Shown: piece after piece, positions 37,684 through 50,080 of the stretch | How positions within the stretch are numbered: the first letter of the stretch is position 1 | How the letters are laid out: each line of letters begins with the position of its first letter | Source: Diprion similis | Taxonomy: Eukaryota > Arthropoda > Insecta > Hymenoptera > Diprionidae | Assembly: GCF_021155765.1 (NCBI RefSeq) | Contig: NC_060110.1 | Span: 7,253,501-7,317,500 of the forward strand | DNA length: 64,000 nucleotides | Direction: 5' to 3' | Program-made: the position numbers and the translations under genes | Notes under the pieces: generated by a model | Databases searched by the model: none | Told to the model about the DNA's origin: nothing | Seen by the model: only the letters and a program-made list of their open reading frames with translations

Positions 37684-38179
37684 CGCAAACAAATCTGCCA
37701 TTACGCGACCCTAACCTCAATTTTACACTTCGTGGTAAAACGCGTAACATACTCGTGTGGTGCATAAAGAAAAGAGAAAGAAAAAAAAAATATTCCAACG
37801 GGATACAGAAAACATTCTGCATTCGAACTTTTCACACGAACCGAATAAAGTGTTTTTGAAAATTTTCTCGCGAGCTTCACCGACTCGATCGGCGGCTTAT
37901 ATTTTAACCCAGGCTATTTATACCCTGTTAAAAGAACGACCAAGCAAAATCTGGTCACGGCAGGGTCCCGACCGATGCGTGACGGTGTCGTGCAACGTGT
38001 TTCTCCTATCCCGCAGGGATCGTCTCTTATCTCGCGTGCAGCAGGTAGGATATAGGTAGAATTTTTTCTTTCGCGGACAGTCTTCGCTGATCGTTATAAA
38101 TGTATCGAACGCATCTGATTTTTGTTTTTCTTGGTGGTTTTCTCTTTCATTTTCTTTTCTTTCCTGCACGTCACTCAAG

Positions 38180-41100
38180 ATGGCCGCTCCTGCACAGTTC
38201 TACGGGGCAGCCCCTGCATCAGGATCATCAGGTCGTAATTCGTTCCTGGAATCTTTGGCATTATATGCGGGGCATAAATTACACCCTATATTCTTACTAC
38301 CGCCGCGGTTTATACTCGTTACCTTACCCAGATTGTTGGTGCACGTATGATTGCTTCGTACGGGTATCTCGAAGGCCAGCTGATGCATTGCGCGTGTGTA
38401 AAGCGAAATTACAATTTCAATGTCATCGCGGTAATTGCAGAATATTTTTTTGAGCGGCGTTGATTCTCGCGAGCTTGTGAAAATGGTCCATTTTTTGGTC
38501 GAAAATTGACTTTGCACTTATCGCCGAAACACAAAAGAAGAAATGTTTCCCATCGCCTAGAATCATCCATTTTCCATAAAGTGGTGAGTGAGATTCTAGG
38601 ATAACGGTTAATCCGATTAGCTTAAAATTTCAATGTTAGGTATAGATAGGTATAATTAATGGCTTTGAACTTGTTTGCTGAACCAACTTTTTTGTCTCGA
38701 TAAACTGACTGGAGTTTGATGAAAAAATGTGAAACTGGAATCAGAAATCGGGTCAGTGTAGAAGCCTAATCGTATTATAATCCTTCTGCTGATATTTCAA
38801 GTCCAACGGTTCGATAAATTAATACGGAATAGAGTAGACGTTTTCAACCTACTTATCTAATATCTATGAAACGGTATTCAACTGATCTTCAGGCGACATT
38901 TTTTGTCGCAAATTAGAATCCTTTCTTATTTGCCAACAATGTAACTTGTACTTCGCGCTCACGAGCCGTAAACTGTCGATGTTTTTACGGCGATACAGAG
39001 ATGGAATGAATCGAATTTTATTCACCATGATTTTATAAATTTCAGTGGATTGTTATACTGCGAAGTAAGATAAGAAATAAAAAGCAGGCAAGCGACTGTC
39101 CATCGATCTTGACCCTAGAACTGGGGGGGGGGGGGGGGGGGGGGTAAAAACAACTCACGTGAATTTAAATTTTCGGCCGCAAAAGAACACCTTACTGAGG
39201 ACACATCAATTTTTGACCACTTTTTTGGAATTTACGCAAAAAGTTTTTTGGCCTACGTGATTTTTAATTGTAGAACGATGAAAATGAGATTCTATGAGAC
39301 TGTTAACGACATGATATACCCGACATACCCAATTATACCTCATTGTAATTCGTATTCTTCCTATTCTTTCAAGTGGACTAACAATCATTCTTGTTTTCAA
39401 ATTTTTTATAAGATTACACATCCGTACATATACAGAGTGAATTCCTAACGGCTGCATGATCCGTTGTCTGGCATACGTACAATAATGTTGAGTACAACTG
39501 CCGGCGACAATTGTCAAAATTTTTTTACTTACATTTGTGACGGTTCATACGCACTGAGTTTTAGCACGCGACAGACCATTCAGTCGTTGGGAATTCACTT
39601 TGTATTGGAGGGTCAAAAAACAGATTTTCAATATTTTTTCTCCCGTTAATAAACACTCATTGAGTAAAACGCCGAGACACGGGCTTCTTTATTTATACCT
39701 CAGAGTATGCAGAAAAATTTTCGTTGAAATCGGCCATTCCGATCGCGCGACCTTTCCTTTTAAGGTCGGTCCCCTCGGCAAAGATCGGCTCAAATCCCCG
39801 GATGCTGGAGAGCGTCTTGGTGGCCGATTGACCTGACACAAGCCGATTAGCGACGCGTCGCGAAGCCCGGTGGCCTGACCTAAACAAACTTTGTTCTTTC
39901 ATTCCTTCGTTTGTCCCGCATGTTATTCCTCCTCGCGGTATAAGTATGAATGGGATTTTCTCCGGCGCGTCGACGTCGGGGACTCGCGGGGCCCAAGGCC
40001 CCAAGTCCCCGAAGAATTGAGGGGCATGTACGACTGTCTAGTGTTGGGGACCGATGAAAATACCTTCAGCGAAGGGCAGACAGAGTCGAGTTAAGAATTA
40101 GTCGAGAATCAAGCTGTGGGTTCGCCTGGCAACTCGGGCTGCTGCTGCTGCTGCTGCTGCTGCGCAGGGACCGCGGGGAGGGACCGTTATGTCGGTACTA
40201 TGTTCCCACGAAAGTCGTCCACTACTCGCTTATAGGTATCTCCACGTTCGCATTTGTCTCTCAATTTATTTCTTCCCCGCTCCTTCCTTTTCGTCTTTTC
40301 TCCCATCCGTTATTAATTCGTCTACCTCATCATCACCGCTCTTATGCTTCCGTATCCTTTGTTACCTGCTATTGTTCTACTTGGTCTTTTTTCTGTCAGT
40401 TTTATGTAACAGGTGTCAAATTGAAGTAAATATTTCGATCGAAATTTATGTTTGCACGTTTTGAAAATAATTTAGTGACTTGCGGAACGTTTTCGGATTA
40501 TCTCATATTTAGAAGCATTTTCGGTTATATCTCTGTGAAATTTTTTTCAAATACCTTCAAATTTGGACAGAAGTTATATCTCCACGCAAGAAATACTTAG
40601 ATACAAGTTATCCGGAATGTATTCGTAAATAGAGATGTAAAAATCCAGATATGTATTGCCTAACCTCAATATAAACAGATATTGAAATAGTTGAAAATCA
40701 TAAGTCCTGCTCAAAATTGAACCCGTTTTAATAAACGAGCCTTGAAGCCTCGTGGGAATGAAAATCTGCTTCGGTGATTCGGGCCTACCAACCATAAGTT
40801 TCTGTTAAATTGACGTTGAAAAACGTAAAATTGAGTTTAGTCCAATTAGCTTCCAACGGTGAAACGCATGCGTAATTTCATACCCAATGGCTTCAAAAGA
40901 GGGAGAAGTAGAGAGAAAAAAGAGGAAGAAAACGAACGATCATTGACACTCGACAATTGGCATTCGTAAGAGCATCTTTGAGTACCAGATCATGATCTGC
41001 CCCAGTTCTTATCGCTGGTTCGTGCTGAGTTCTAGAACGCTTCACCTGCAGTCAGTTAGAAGCTTCGGCAGCTTCGGTAGCTCTGGAGACTTTGAATGAA

Positions 41101-44100
41101 CTTTCTTTGCGTGCAATTGTTTCTACATAACGGGCGTGGGTCTAGACTGTATGGGCATACCGATCCTCGGCGCGCCCGTGATATCGACACCTCGAGGGCA
41201 GACGGCTCCGATCGCGAACACGTATCATAATGCAAATGATCATCGTTCACGACGCGCTTCAGCTCCGTCTCCTCCTTTTATTATACGCACACCTTCAAGC
41301 ACCTCTCTGTCACCTGTATAATATGCTAAGAAATTTTGTCCTCTTTTCACCCGTGTCACATATCATTTTATCGGAGATCGTTTAATGGAAGGAGATAGGC
41401 AGATGTAGCTAAAGACAGAACGATCGGTTCCGTTACTCTCAGCTCTGTTCTCTGATGATTAAGAAAAATGTTTGTCGTTTTTTGTCATTCTTAATCCTCA
41501 TTTTTTTACACCTCTGCCGAGGGTCTTCTTTGAAACTCCCCTGTGTTTACGGTGATCCCGTATTGCATGTAATGGGATTAATTCGAAAGTCTCAGCGATT
41601 TACCATAACTCGTCATCATTTCCAAAAAAGATGAGTGAATAAAAAATTCAGTAAAGTTCAGGAAAAATTGTAAACTAAATTTGATTTAGCCTGTTCGAGG
41701 TTTCTGAGTAATTAATTACTTACAAGAAATTTATCCTCTGGGGTTTTGCTGCATTGTACTGCGCGACTATGCCTACAGCAAATCGGATATTATGACGACG
41801 CATTTGCCAGTGTGTACTTATCGATGATTCGATTACAATCGGCTCTCAGGTTTCATGTTGCTGTCACGCGACGCTTGTGTTATAATATTGTAGTCTTACG
41901 TTTGACGATAGTGGATAATGGTAACAGTAACGGCAATCGGACGTATATATAAATAAATAAATAAAGATAAAAACTTTTACGCCGCTTATACAGTCACGCG
42001 CAGCAATTTGGGATGGGCAAAAGTTGCAAAATTTGGGGACTCGATCGTAAAAAATTAATTGATACAACTTTCTTCCGTTCTGATGTTTGAAAATAGTCAC
42101 GTGCGTTCGACAATAAAAGTTTGCCTAAGCTTTATCTTTTTAACGAGCATCCAATCGTTACTATAGATGTACAAAACGAATAATAAAAAATGAGCATAAA
42201 CACTTTCGCGTGTAATAACAATTGCTCACATGCGACGCGGCAATTGATTATTGGCTACATTATCGAAAGGGTGATCGTTAATGATTGCGCAAAAACTTCA
42301 ATTGCGACATTAGAAATTCACTTTTTTTCACCGATTAATATTAATCCCGTGTTGAGGAGTCATTATATTCTCAAGAAATTTCATCAGATATTGCACACAT
42401 TCGTTTTCCTATCGCCGAATCAGGCCCAACCTGGACACAATATGCAATACCTTTACGCAATTTTATTCCCTCGCATGAAATCGATTGCGATTACCGTACT
42501 TGCAGGTAATCAATATTTCTACCTACCTACAGTTGATAAAAATATGATGTAACGAAGAAAGCGAAAGAGTATGTCACGTAGGGAGAAGAGCCTGAGAATT
42601 TCTACATTCTAATTTACTTATATATATATATATATATATACGTTGAATCATAGCTGATTAAGTATGTAATTATCCAAATGCGATGAGTTTTCCAAATTAT
42701 AAATCAATTTATAACGTAATAAAAATTCTTCTGCACTGAAATTCTTGACGTAGAGGAAAAAAAAATTTAGTTACAACATATTTTGAAACCCTTTCACCGG
42801 GGGATTGCGTTCCTGGTTCCGGGCGTAAATGCTACATCACAGTTATACGCGGATCGTACATACAGCGTTATAGATGAAATGTCTAGGAGAACACAACAAA
42901 GAGTCCAATTAATAATTAGTAACGAAACTAATGAACTTGAGAACAAGGCGGCATGTCTGTCTCACGGTTACGTGTGTAGCTATTGTTTGAAAAATATCCT
43001 GGTATCCCAAACCCGCAAGGAAACCAGAATACACTTAATATTGCACAACAACCAGCAGCTCCGCGAATGCTGCGGAGTGAAACTGAAGCCAAGTCGGTTG
43101 GTGTTTCTCGTTTGAGTTCTCAATACAAGAGAAATTGACATGAATTTTTATTTATGTTTGCCATCAATTTCGGTGGTAAATATGTCACGGTACGAGTCAC
43201 AACTTTGACTATAAGCAAAAACGGCTCCACCTTTTGCGACGATGCCATAAATCCAAATTTTGATTTGAAATTCAATCAGTAATTCACTGCGATCTGGCAG
43301 ATAGTTGGCTTACCATAAGCTGTTAACTTTCCTGATCTTTGATAATTTATCGGGATTTTTTTCTTCGTTTTGCTTGAAAACTTTCACTGGGAGAAATTGG
43401 TCAAACATGCATAAACATTCATATGTATTTATGAATCACGTATACGTAACAACGTTGAGAAATGCACAAAAAAGAAGATATATTAAAAATGATCTCAACG
43501 ACTGTCAATTAATAAATGTTTATTATAATTAGGTATGAAGATCAGATTAATTGCTACAAATTTTACCTTCAATAAAATCAAGCTGATGTAGCTTGAACGA
43601 GGGAAATGTTTTCAGAAATACCTAAATACGTTCCGACCGTTTCGAACGATTCCAGGATAACTCGAAACCTCGAGGAAATATAACTGTAATTCATTTTTTA
43701 AATGCAAGCAACGTTTGTCTGCTACTTGTCTCTACCATGCATGCATATAATTGCGTTCCGTGTATTTTACTTCTGTGTATCATTCAAGTTCTAAACTGAA
43801 ATAACGGTTAGTTTTAAAGTGGCGGAAGGTAATCGTGCAGATGGTGTAAATGCATGAAACATTACGATGGCAGATAAAAAAGTGGAAAATTTTATTGTTT
43901 GAAATCGAATTAATTGAAACTTAGTGGATTGGTCATCCGACTGTACGTCATGGAGGTTATGTTCGTTTAGTGCTACGAGTCATCGTGACAAGATAATTTT
44001 CATTCGTCACGTGACGCGGAAGATTTTCACATTTCACGCCCCGTTTCAATTAAGTTGGCTGCCCTGTCTGACAGACGAAAATATTGTCGCGGCACGATCA

Positions 44101-44903
44101 CGCCGACCAATAGAATTCGATTTTTTGCGCTTGCGCAGTCGGTTGTTACTCAGCCAGATAAGTTCTGCCGTTTCCTCTCAGTATCCGTAGCGCGGTTGAT
44201 GAAATACGAGGTGCGAATGAGGGTTAGACGATGCAGAAAATCTTCTAAAATAGACTTGAATTAACCTGGATGAAAATCTGCTCGTAATCACGCGGGGTTC
44301 TGTCTAATGAAATTAATTTCCGCGCGTTGTCTCTGGAAATTTAATAAGGTGTTGGCTGGCTCGTGACTCTAGTTAGCGCCGTGCACTCAGTGGGTACTAC
44401 ACAGCAATAACACGCATACCAACCCCGACCGGAATCCGCTCTTAAGTAATAACGTGAGTTTCAATTACGCTAACAGCAGTTCGCAGCGCCGGTTCCCTCT
44501 CGTTTTGTGTATTCTTACCATTGTGTTTTCATTTAAATTCAGTAAACAGTAAGCCGTGCGATATCATTGTCTGTGTATGAATATTCGTAACTTTCCCGTT
44601 TATCGCATCAAAGAATTTTTTTTATTTTTTTTATCCACTTCTATTCAATTTTTCTAATTCTTGTATTGTCGTTTTTTTTTTCCTCAAAATGTTGTTTTCT
44701 TAAAAACGTTTAATACGATTTGTGAATATTATGTGTGATTTGTATTTTCAAATTTTATAATTCTTATAAGCTATTTTGAGTTCAAATGTTTTTCTTTTAA
44801 ATTTATCAGTTTTCATTTTTTGTTATCTGTGTTTTTCAGTGTCACTGTTCAGACATAATTCCGGAAGGAGAAAAGAAGATAATCGAGAAACTTCAGATGA
44901 CAC
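38180..44903 (+). CDS. Candidate gene start: two compatible exons, unrecognised
   Basis: The ATG at 38180 sits in an excellent start context (CAAGATGGCC) after a long pyrimidine tract. It reads MAAPAQFYGAAPASGSS before a CAG|GTCGTA donor at 38232. Exon 44840-44903 has a very good acceptor (TTATCTGTGTTTTTCAG) and donor (CAC before GTAAGA). In the matching phase it continues VSLFRHNSGRRKEDNRETSD. The joined peptide looks natural: small-residue start, then basic and acidic. But the intron would be 6.6 kb, and no later exon of this frame was found. The second exon is also open in another frame and could instead be part of the leader of the MORN gene. Confidence 0.28.
39123..39144. repeat. Poly(G) run
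   Basis: Twenty-two consecutive G; potential G-quadruplex and a known weak point for assembly. Confidence 0.95.
40138..40163. repeat. (GCT)n trinucleotide array
   Basis: Eight to nine uninterrupted GCT units, outside any supported reading frame. Confidence 0.95.
42618..42640. repeat. (TA)n microsatellite
   Basis: About eleven TA units. Confidence 0.95.
44380..44452 (+). promoter_or_regulatory. Possible transcription start and leader exon
   Basis: A CTCAGTGGGT initiator-like motif in a CG-rich context is followed, about 60 bases later, by the donor AATAAC before GTGAGT. It could feed the exon at 44840 and then the MORN gene at 50 kb. If so, the leader would carry an upstream ATG (44896) whose frame overlaps the main start codon. 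Inferred from motifs only. Confidence 0.25.
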
Positions 44904-47900
44904 GTAAGAATACACATATTTATCGTAATTTTGTACTTGTTTCATTTTTTACTTCGAAATTGTACAAAGAACTAGCACGTTATACAGTTTTCCATACATT
45001 TCACATAATTTTTCCGGTCATCCTGTATGAAGACTTACAAATAAATTGAGTGTTTTTAACGTGAAGAAGGAAAGAAAATGTTTTCAGCGTTTTTGGCTCC
45101 AAGCAATTATTATTGTAATGTTGCTACGAATTATTATAAAATGGTGGTTAAAAACCGATTAACGAAAAATTTACCTTCGAATCACTGATTGAATTGAAAC
45201 TTTTCACAAATCGTTGTTATCTGAAATGACACTGTGAACGAAGTTCAAACAGTAGACGCAGAGTGGGATTTACGCGATTTCCCGTCTCAATCCTCTTTGA
45301 CGAAGTCTTATTCGATATATAACTTGATTAAATTGTCAATAATTCATGCTGCGATCTTGGAATGGCAGCAAACCCCGAGGATCAGATTTTTTTTCTCTAA
45401 TGCACAGTTGAACGAGTCACACATCCGATGAGAAAAACTATTTTTACACAGTAAATTATGTGAAATTCATACGAACAGAATGTTTAATTGTAAGTAATGA
45501 ATGATTATCGTCATGTTTTGTTCCGTCATTGATTTAATTTATTTATGTACCATTGCAAAAATTGAAATGACCCACACTTTCGTCATTTAAACTTCACGTA
45601 CCTCAAATCTAACTAAAAATTACTCAAATTGATAATAATCACAATTCAGCAATTTTGTAAACTGGAAAAACAAAAATGAAATTTCAGCAATTATTAAGCA
45701 GCATTTTTAGTCTTACGATTCTCATACATTTGAACAAATTTCCAAAATAATTTCGAAAACAACCATACCATGAGTAAACCTTAACAGTATCTGCTCTGAT
45801 TATTGATATGTGGATGATTTTTTTGCCCGATTATTGTCACCCGATTTCTAGAAATTTCTGCACAAAATTCACAAACACGGAAACAACTTTTGCCAATGAA
45901 AAGTGCATTCGTTTAAAAACAAAAAAAAAAAAAAAACTTTTTCCTACCTGAATTCTCTTCTGTGCGATCGATGCGAATGCCCGTAAAAATTTCACACACA
46001 TACACCGTACTTCACACTATCTTAATAATTATGTGAAATTAATTATTTCAAGTCAATATATTTACGTAGGGTTGTTTCAATATCTGAATTAGATTGTAAA
46101 TTTGGTCGTTGATTGATTAAGTGTTATTGATGAAAATTGCGACTATAATTAATCCCTGCACCCCGTTTTGAATGATGGGTGAAAAAAAATTGTGCAACTG
46201 GTCACTACGTACAGTTTGGCTTGCGCGGTGGTACTGAGCTCCTCTCAGTATCTGTATGTCTTTTATAACCCCTACCATTACTATATGTACATATACGACC
46301 TCGCTATAAATTTTTTACTGATCATATTCACCTGCCTTTTTGAATATAGATGCGTGTAAAGATGTCCGTTACATGCGCAGCTCGGTGCAAAGCTATTATG
46401 TATTTTACCGTTCAATCGAAGTGTCCTCGCCGAAAAGTAAGATTAAAAAAAAAAAAAAAAAAGAATTTGCACTATACGTAAGAGAAAAAGAATTACGACG
46501 GTAAAATAATTTTTTTACACCGATTTTCGTTAACGCAAGAAAAATTTATAAAACTATCTAATAGCATGAAATAAAAATTAAATGATTAGCTCAAAGATAT
46601 GTTTGTTCTACCGCTAATTGGCGTTCGATAATTTCGTTACTTCTTTCCCACTCTCTTCAATTTTTACTTTCTTATTTCATTTGTTTTTTTCTACTCCTTT
46701 AGCAATTAACATTAATATTTAATTGTTCGCGTGCTTGAGAGGAACATTTTTTTCAACAGTTAATCGCACGATGTTCGTTATTGTTAAATGCAGTTGCAAG
46801 AGTTGTATTTTGTGTAGTTATCTTTACACGCACATGAATAATAGAGGCGTAGGAAAGCGATGATTCCCAAACTGGAATTGTCCGTGAAATCTTGACGAAT
46901 TTCTTTCCGCGGTGACATTTTGTAAAAATATTTTCTAATCCTGAAACCGTATCGGAAACACATTCGGTAATAAAATAGGTGTTTCGGAGTGAGTGAAATG
47001 AAGAAAAAAAGATGAAAAAAGAGTTGTATTTTATTTATTATACCTCCTAGGTTATTCAAATCGGTTCACGATGCCATCTCAGCAGCTTTCTTAAATCTTC
47101 AAACACACATATTCATACAATATTACCGCATGTGTTCACAGTCATCGAACCGTTATATGATGCGTCCATCGAAACCGGAATGTAAACGAAAATAGGAAAA
47201 AAAACGTATAGCAAGTAGAAAAATGATAAGAGGAGAAAAAAGAAGAAAGAATCGGAAAGTGTACGGTCATTGACGGACTTTCTCGATTATAACGTGTTTT
47301 TTTTTTTGTTATTCATTTTATTTATTTACAATATTGCAGCGTTTTGCATTCGCAAATCTTGAGTTCTGTGCAATTAGTTAAGAATCCAGATGGGATATCG
47401 AAACAAACACGTGTTATACATGCATAGCAGGCATGCCTGAAGTTTAAACAAACGAAATTTTGACGTAATTCAATATTTTTTTTATCGAGTGAGAAAATCT
47501 AGCGAAAAAAGTTTCGGAATTCGAGCGATACTCTGTTTGTATGTTTGTGGTAATTCGTTGTACGGCTAAACTGTATTATTTATTAGCGCGTTACGCACTC
47601 GCTATCCAGAAAAGTGTCACTTTGTATGAAAAAATTCGTTTTCAAATTGGAAGCGTAAGTTTCTCACGTCATCTTTGTCCAAATTAACGTATTTCAAAAA
47701 AGTTTGAAGCGAACTCTTTTCCTGAAAAAAAAGAACAAAGTGCCAATCAAATCAGGGCTTTTTCCTCATCTAGCTATACATGTTATTCATTTTTTTTCTT
47801 CTAACTCAGCCCATTTTTCCACGTATGTATGTACATAATTTACAGTTCGAGTATCAGAGACTGTACATATAATAAAATGAAGCGAGCACTTCGACAGTGC

Positions 47901-50080
47901 ATGCATACCTACTCGAAGATCTACTGCAGGCGCCGAGACAGTCAATTAATTATGCAGCTATTAATGGAGAACACTCAATTCCAATTAGGGAAGTTTGTGT
48001 GTTTCATCTTTTAAACTTTTCTACGCATATATGTATAATATATCTGCGCCGTGGAAGAGTGATAAGCAGCAGGATAGGACGTCGAACTAACATCGGGATA
48101 AACGAGACACGCGTATTATATGCGAGTGGAATGAGATTAAATCTATAGTTGAAACTGGTTTTACCAATTGAAAAAAGTTCAGAATTTATCTAAAACACTC
48201 TAAAAAATGTAATGAATAAAATTTTTTCTCGTTCACTGAATGTCAATTTTAGTAATAAAAGAAGTGAAAAATCAGAGGATGCTGTAATTCCAAAATCCCG
48301 ACATCGTTGCGATTTTTTGGCTTTCGTGATAAAAATTACTTTTTCTTTGGTGGTGGTGGAGGTTTTTTGACCCGCGTGTTTGCAATATTCGTCTCTTACC
48401 TTCTTGTTACACGATATACTATTACTGGAGAACACTGACCGCGCATCGAGTGAGCGTCGGGATCTATATCACATAATCGTAACGATGAAATAAAAGAATG
48501 TTATTGACAAAAGTATAATAAAGTGACATTTAACGTGCGAAAGTCGATGTGGAAATAAACGACAAGAACTTTTGAACGACGTTAATTCTGGCTAGGTAGT
48601 TTCATATCGATTTACGAGGACCGAAGATATAATAAGCAAGTTTATACGCATGAGTTTTAATTTACAAACAATTCCTGTACTTCTTTCTTAACTTAAATAT
48701 TTTCTGTTTCTTCAGTGTGTTTGAAAGAAATAAGTTTTATTAGATTTTGACTTTTGATTCAAAGAGCAAGCGATTCTGCTGATGGATTAAATCGATAAAA
48801 TATTTTTAATTTTCAATTGGCTAATTAAATTTTCCACCACGTTGATATCCCAATCAGAATTCTTTTTTTAATATGCGTCCGTAACATGTTAAGATAATTT
48901 CTACATCGTATATTATTCAACGAGATTGATCGATCTTCATACTTCACACTTTCCATTTTTTGTCTCTTTAATATTTCAACTACCACGTGAGAGTAGCTTC
49001 TCTGTTTTTTTCCAAATCTTTCCGATTTCCGTTTTGGAGTTTTTACCAAGCAAGGTTTAGTGGTTCTTGAAATCCAAGAATTCCAATTAACGATATCTTG
49101 AAAAGTCATTCATGTTTCGACAATTTGGACATGTTTAATTTTTTAACTTTCTTCCCTAAAAATCCCTTAAAGGGCGCCAAATAGTTTCTTATAGAGCGAA
49201 AGCTTCGTTACTGTTCTCTTGGAATTCCAAACAATGATCACTATAAAGTGGATTTAACTCAAATTAACAAATTTTATTTTAATCAAAATTAGGACCATCG
49301 ATGATGAATCGGGACTGAGGAATCGCTATTCAAGTCAGCTTACAATTAGCAGAAGTATATTTGCCATCGCAGTAAAACATGCTTAGGCCAAGATTTATCA
49401 TCTAGACAACGAATCCCTCACTGCAGATATCCATCAGCCGAATCAATCAAAGGTACTCAAGCATTCCATCTCACAATCAGTAATCTTGACGCAAAGGAGA
49501 ATGTGAGACAATATTTATTTTATACTCTGAACTTTCGTTTTTCTTCCTCGTCGTATAGCCGCATTTTGGATTAATTGGAATTGAATCTACTCATCAGTAA
49601 AAAAGCCCTATCGTAGTGGCTTGAAGAAAATGTGCACAAAAAACGCAAAAATACTCATCATCCGAAATTCTCAGCGAAAAATAATGCCGTTTTTACTTTC
49701 TAAAGAATTTTTAATCTATAAGCCACTGAAGATACTGTTTCGAATAAGCATTTGAACTTTTTTACTTCTTCAAAGATTTTAGTGAAAAGAAATAACCTTT
49801 AAGCCAAAATGTTCGGGTGATCGGAATATCGATTTTTTTCTTTCAAATTAATTTTTAACGCTCCCTTGACAAGTAGTCGAATTTAAACCGATATCAATCA
49901 TGGCGTTATTTTTGTCGATACAATTTCAGCATTGAGTTATTTTATGATGAAATTGGGGCGAAAATATTCGCTACAACTTATTGGGGGATTTTTCTTTTGT
50001 CGAAATATTTTACCATCAGTCAAGTGAATCATTTTCAGAGTTTACAGTTACAGATGTAGAAGATCAAAAAGCCGGAGAAA
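44904..50080. other. No supported coding exon; upstream region of the MORN gene
   Basis: AT-rich. One open frame of about 60 codons near 47829-48014 follows a weak acceptor; not convincing. An acceptor at about 50038 (GAATCATTTTCAG) lies just before the MORN start codon, so an upstream leader exon is expected. Confidence 0.4.

Larger units (their letters stand above)
38232..44839. other. No supported gene; possible intron
   Basis: Contains the poly(G) run at 39123, a (GCT)n array at 40138 and TA repeats at 42618. A GC-rich patch sits at 39.76-40.02 kb with overlapping short frames but no recognisable protein. A second GC-rich, initiator-like stretch is near 44380-44460, ending in an AATAAC|GTGAGT donor. 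Confidence 0.4.

Noticed and set aside
39693-40004. A 100-codon minus-strand frame in a GC-rich patch
   Set aside because: No splice signals, no recognisable motif, and equally long frames on the other strand.
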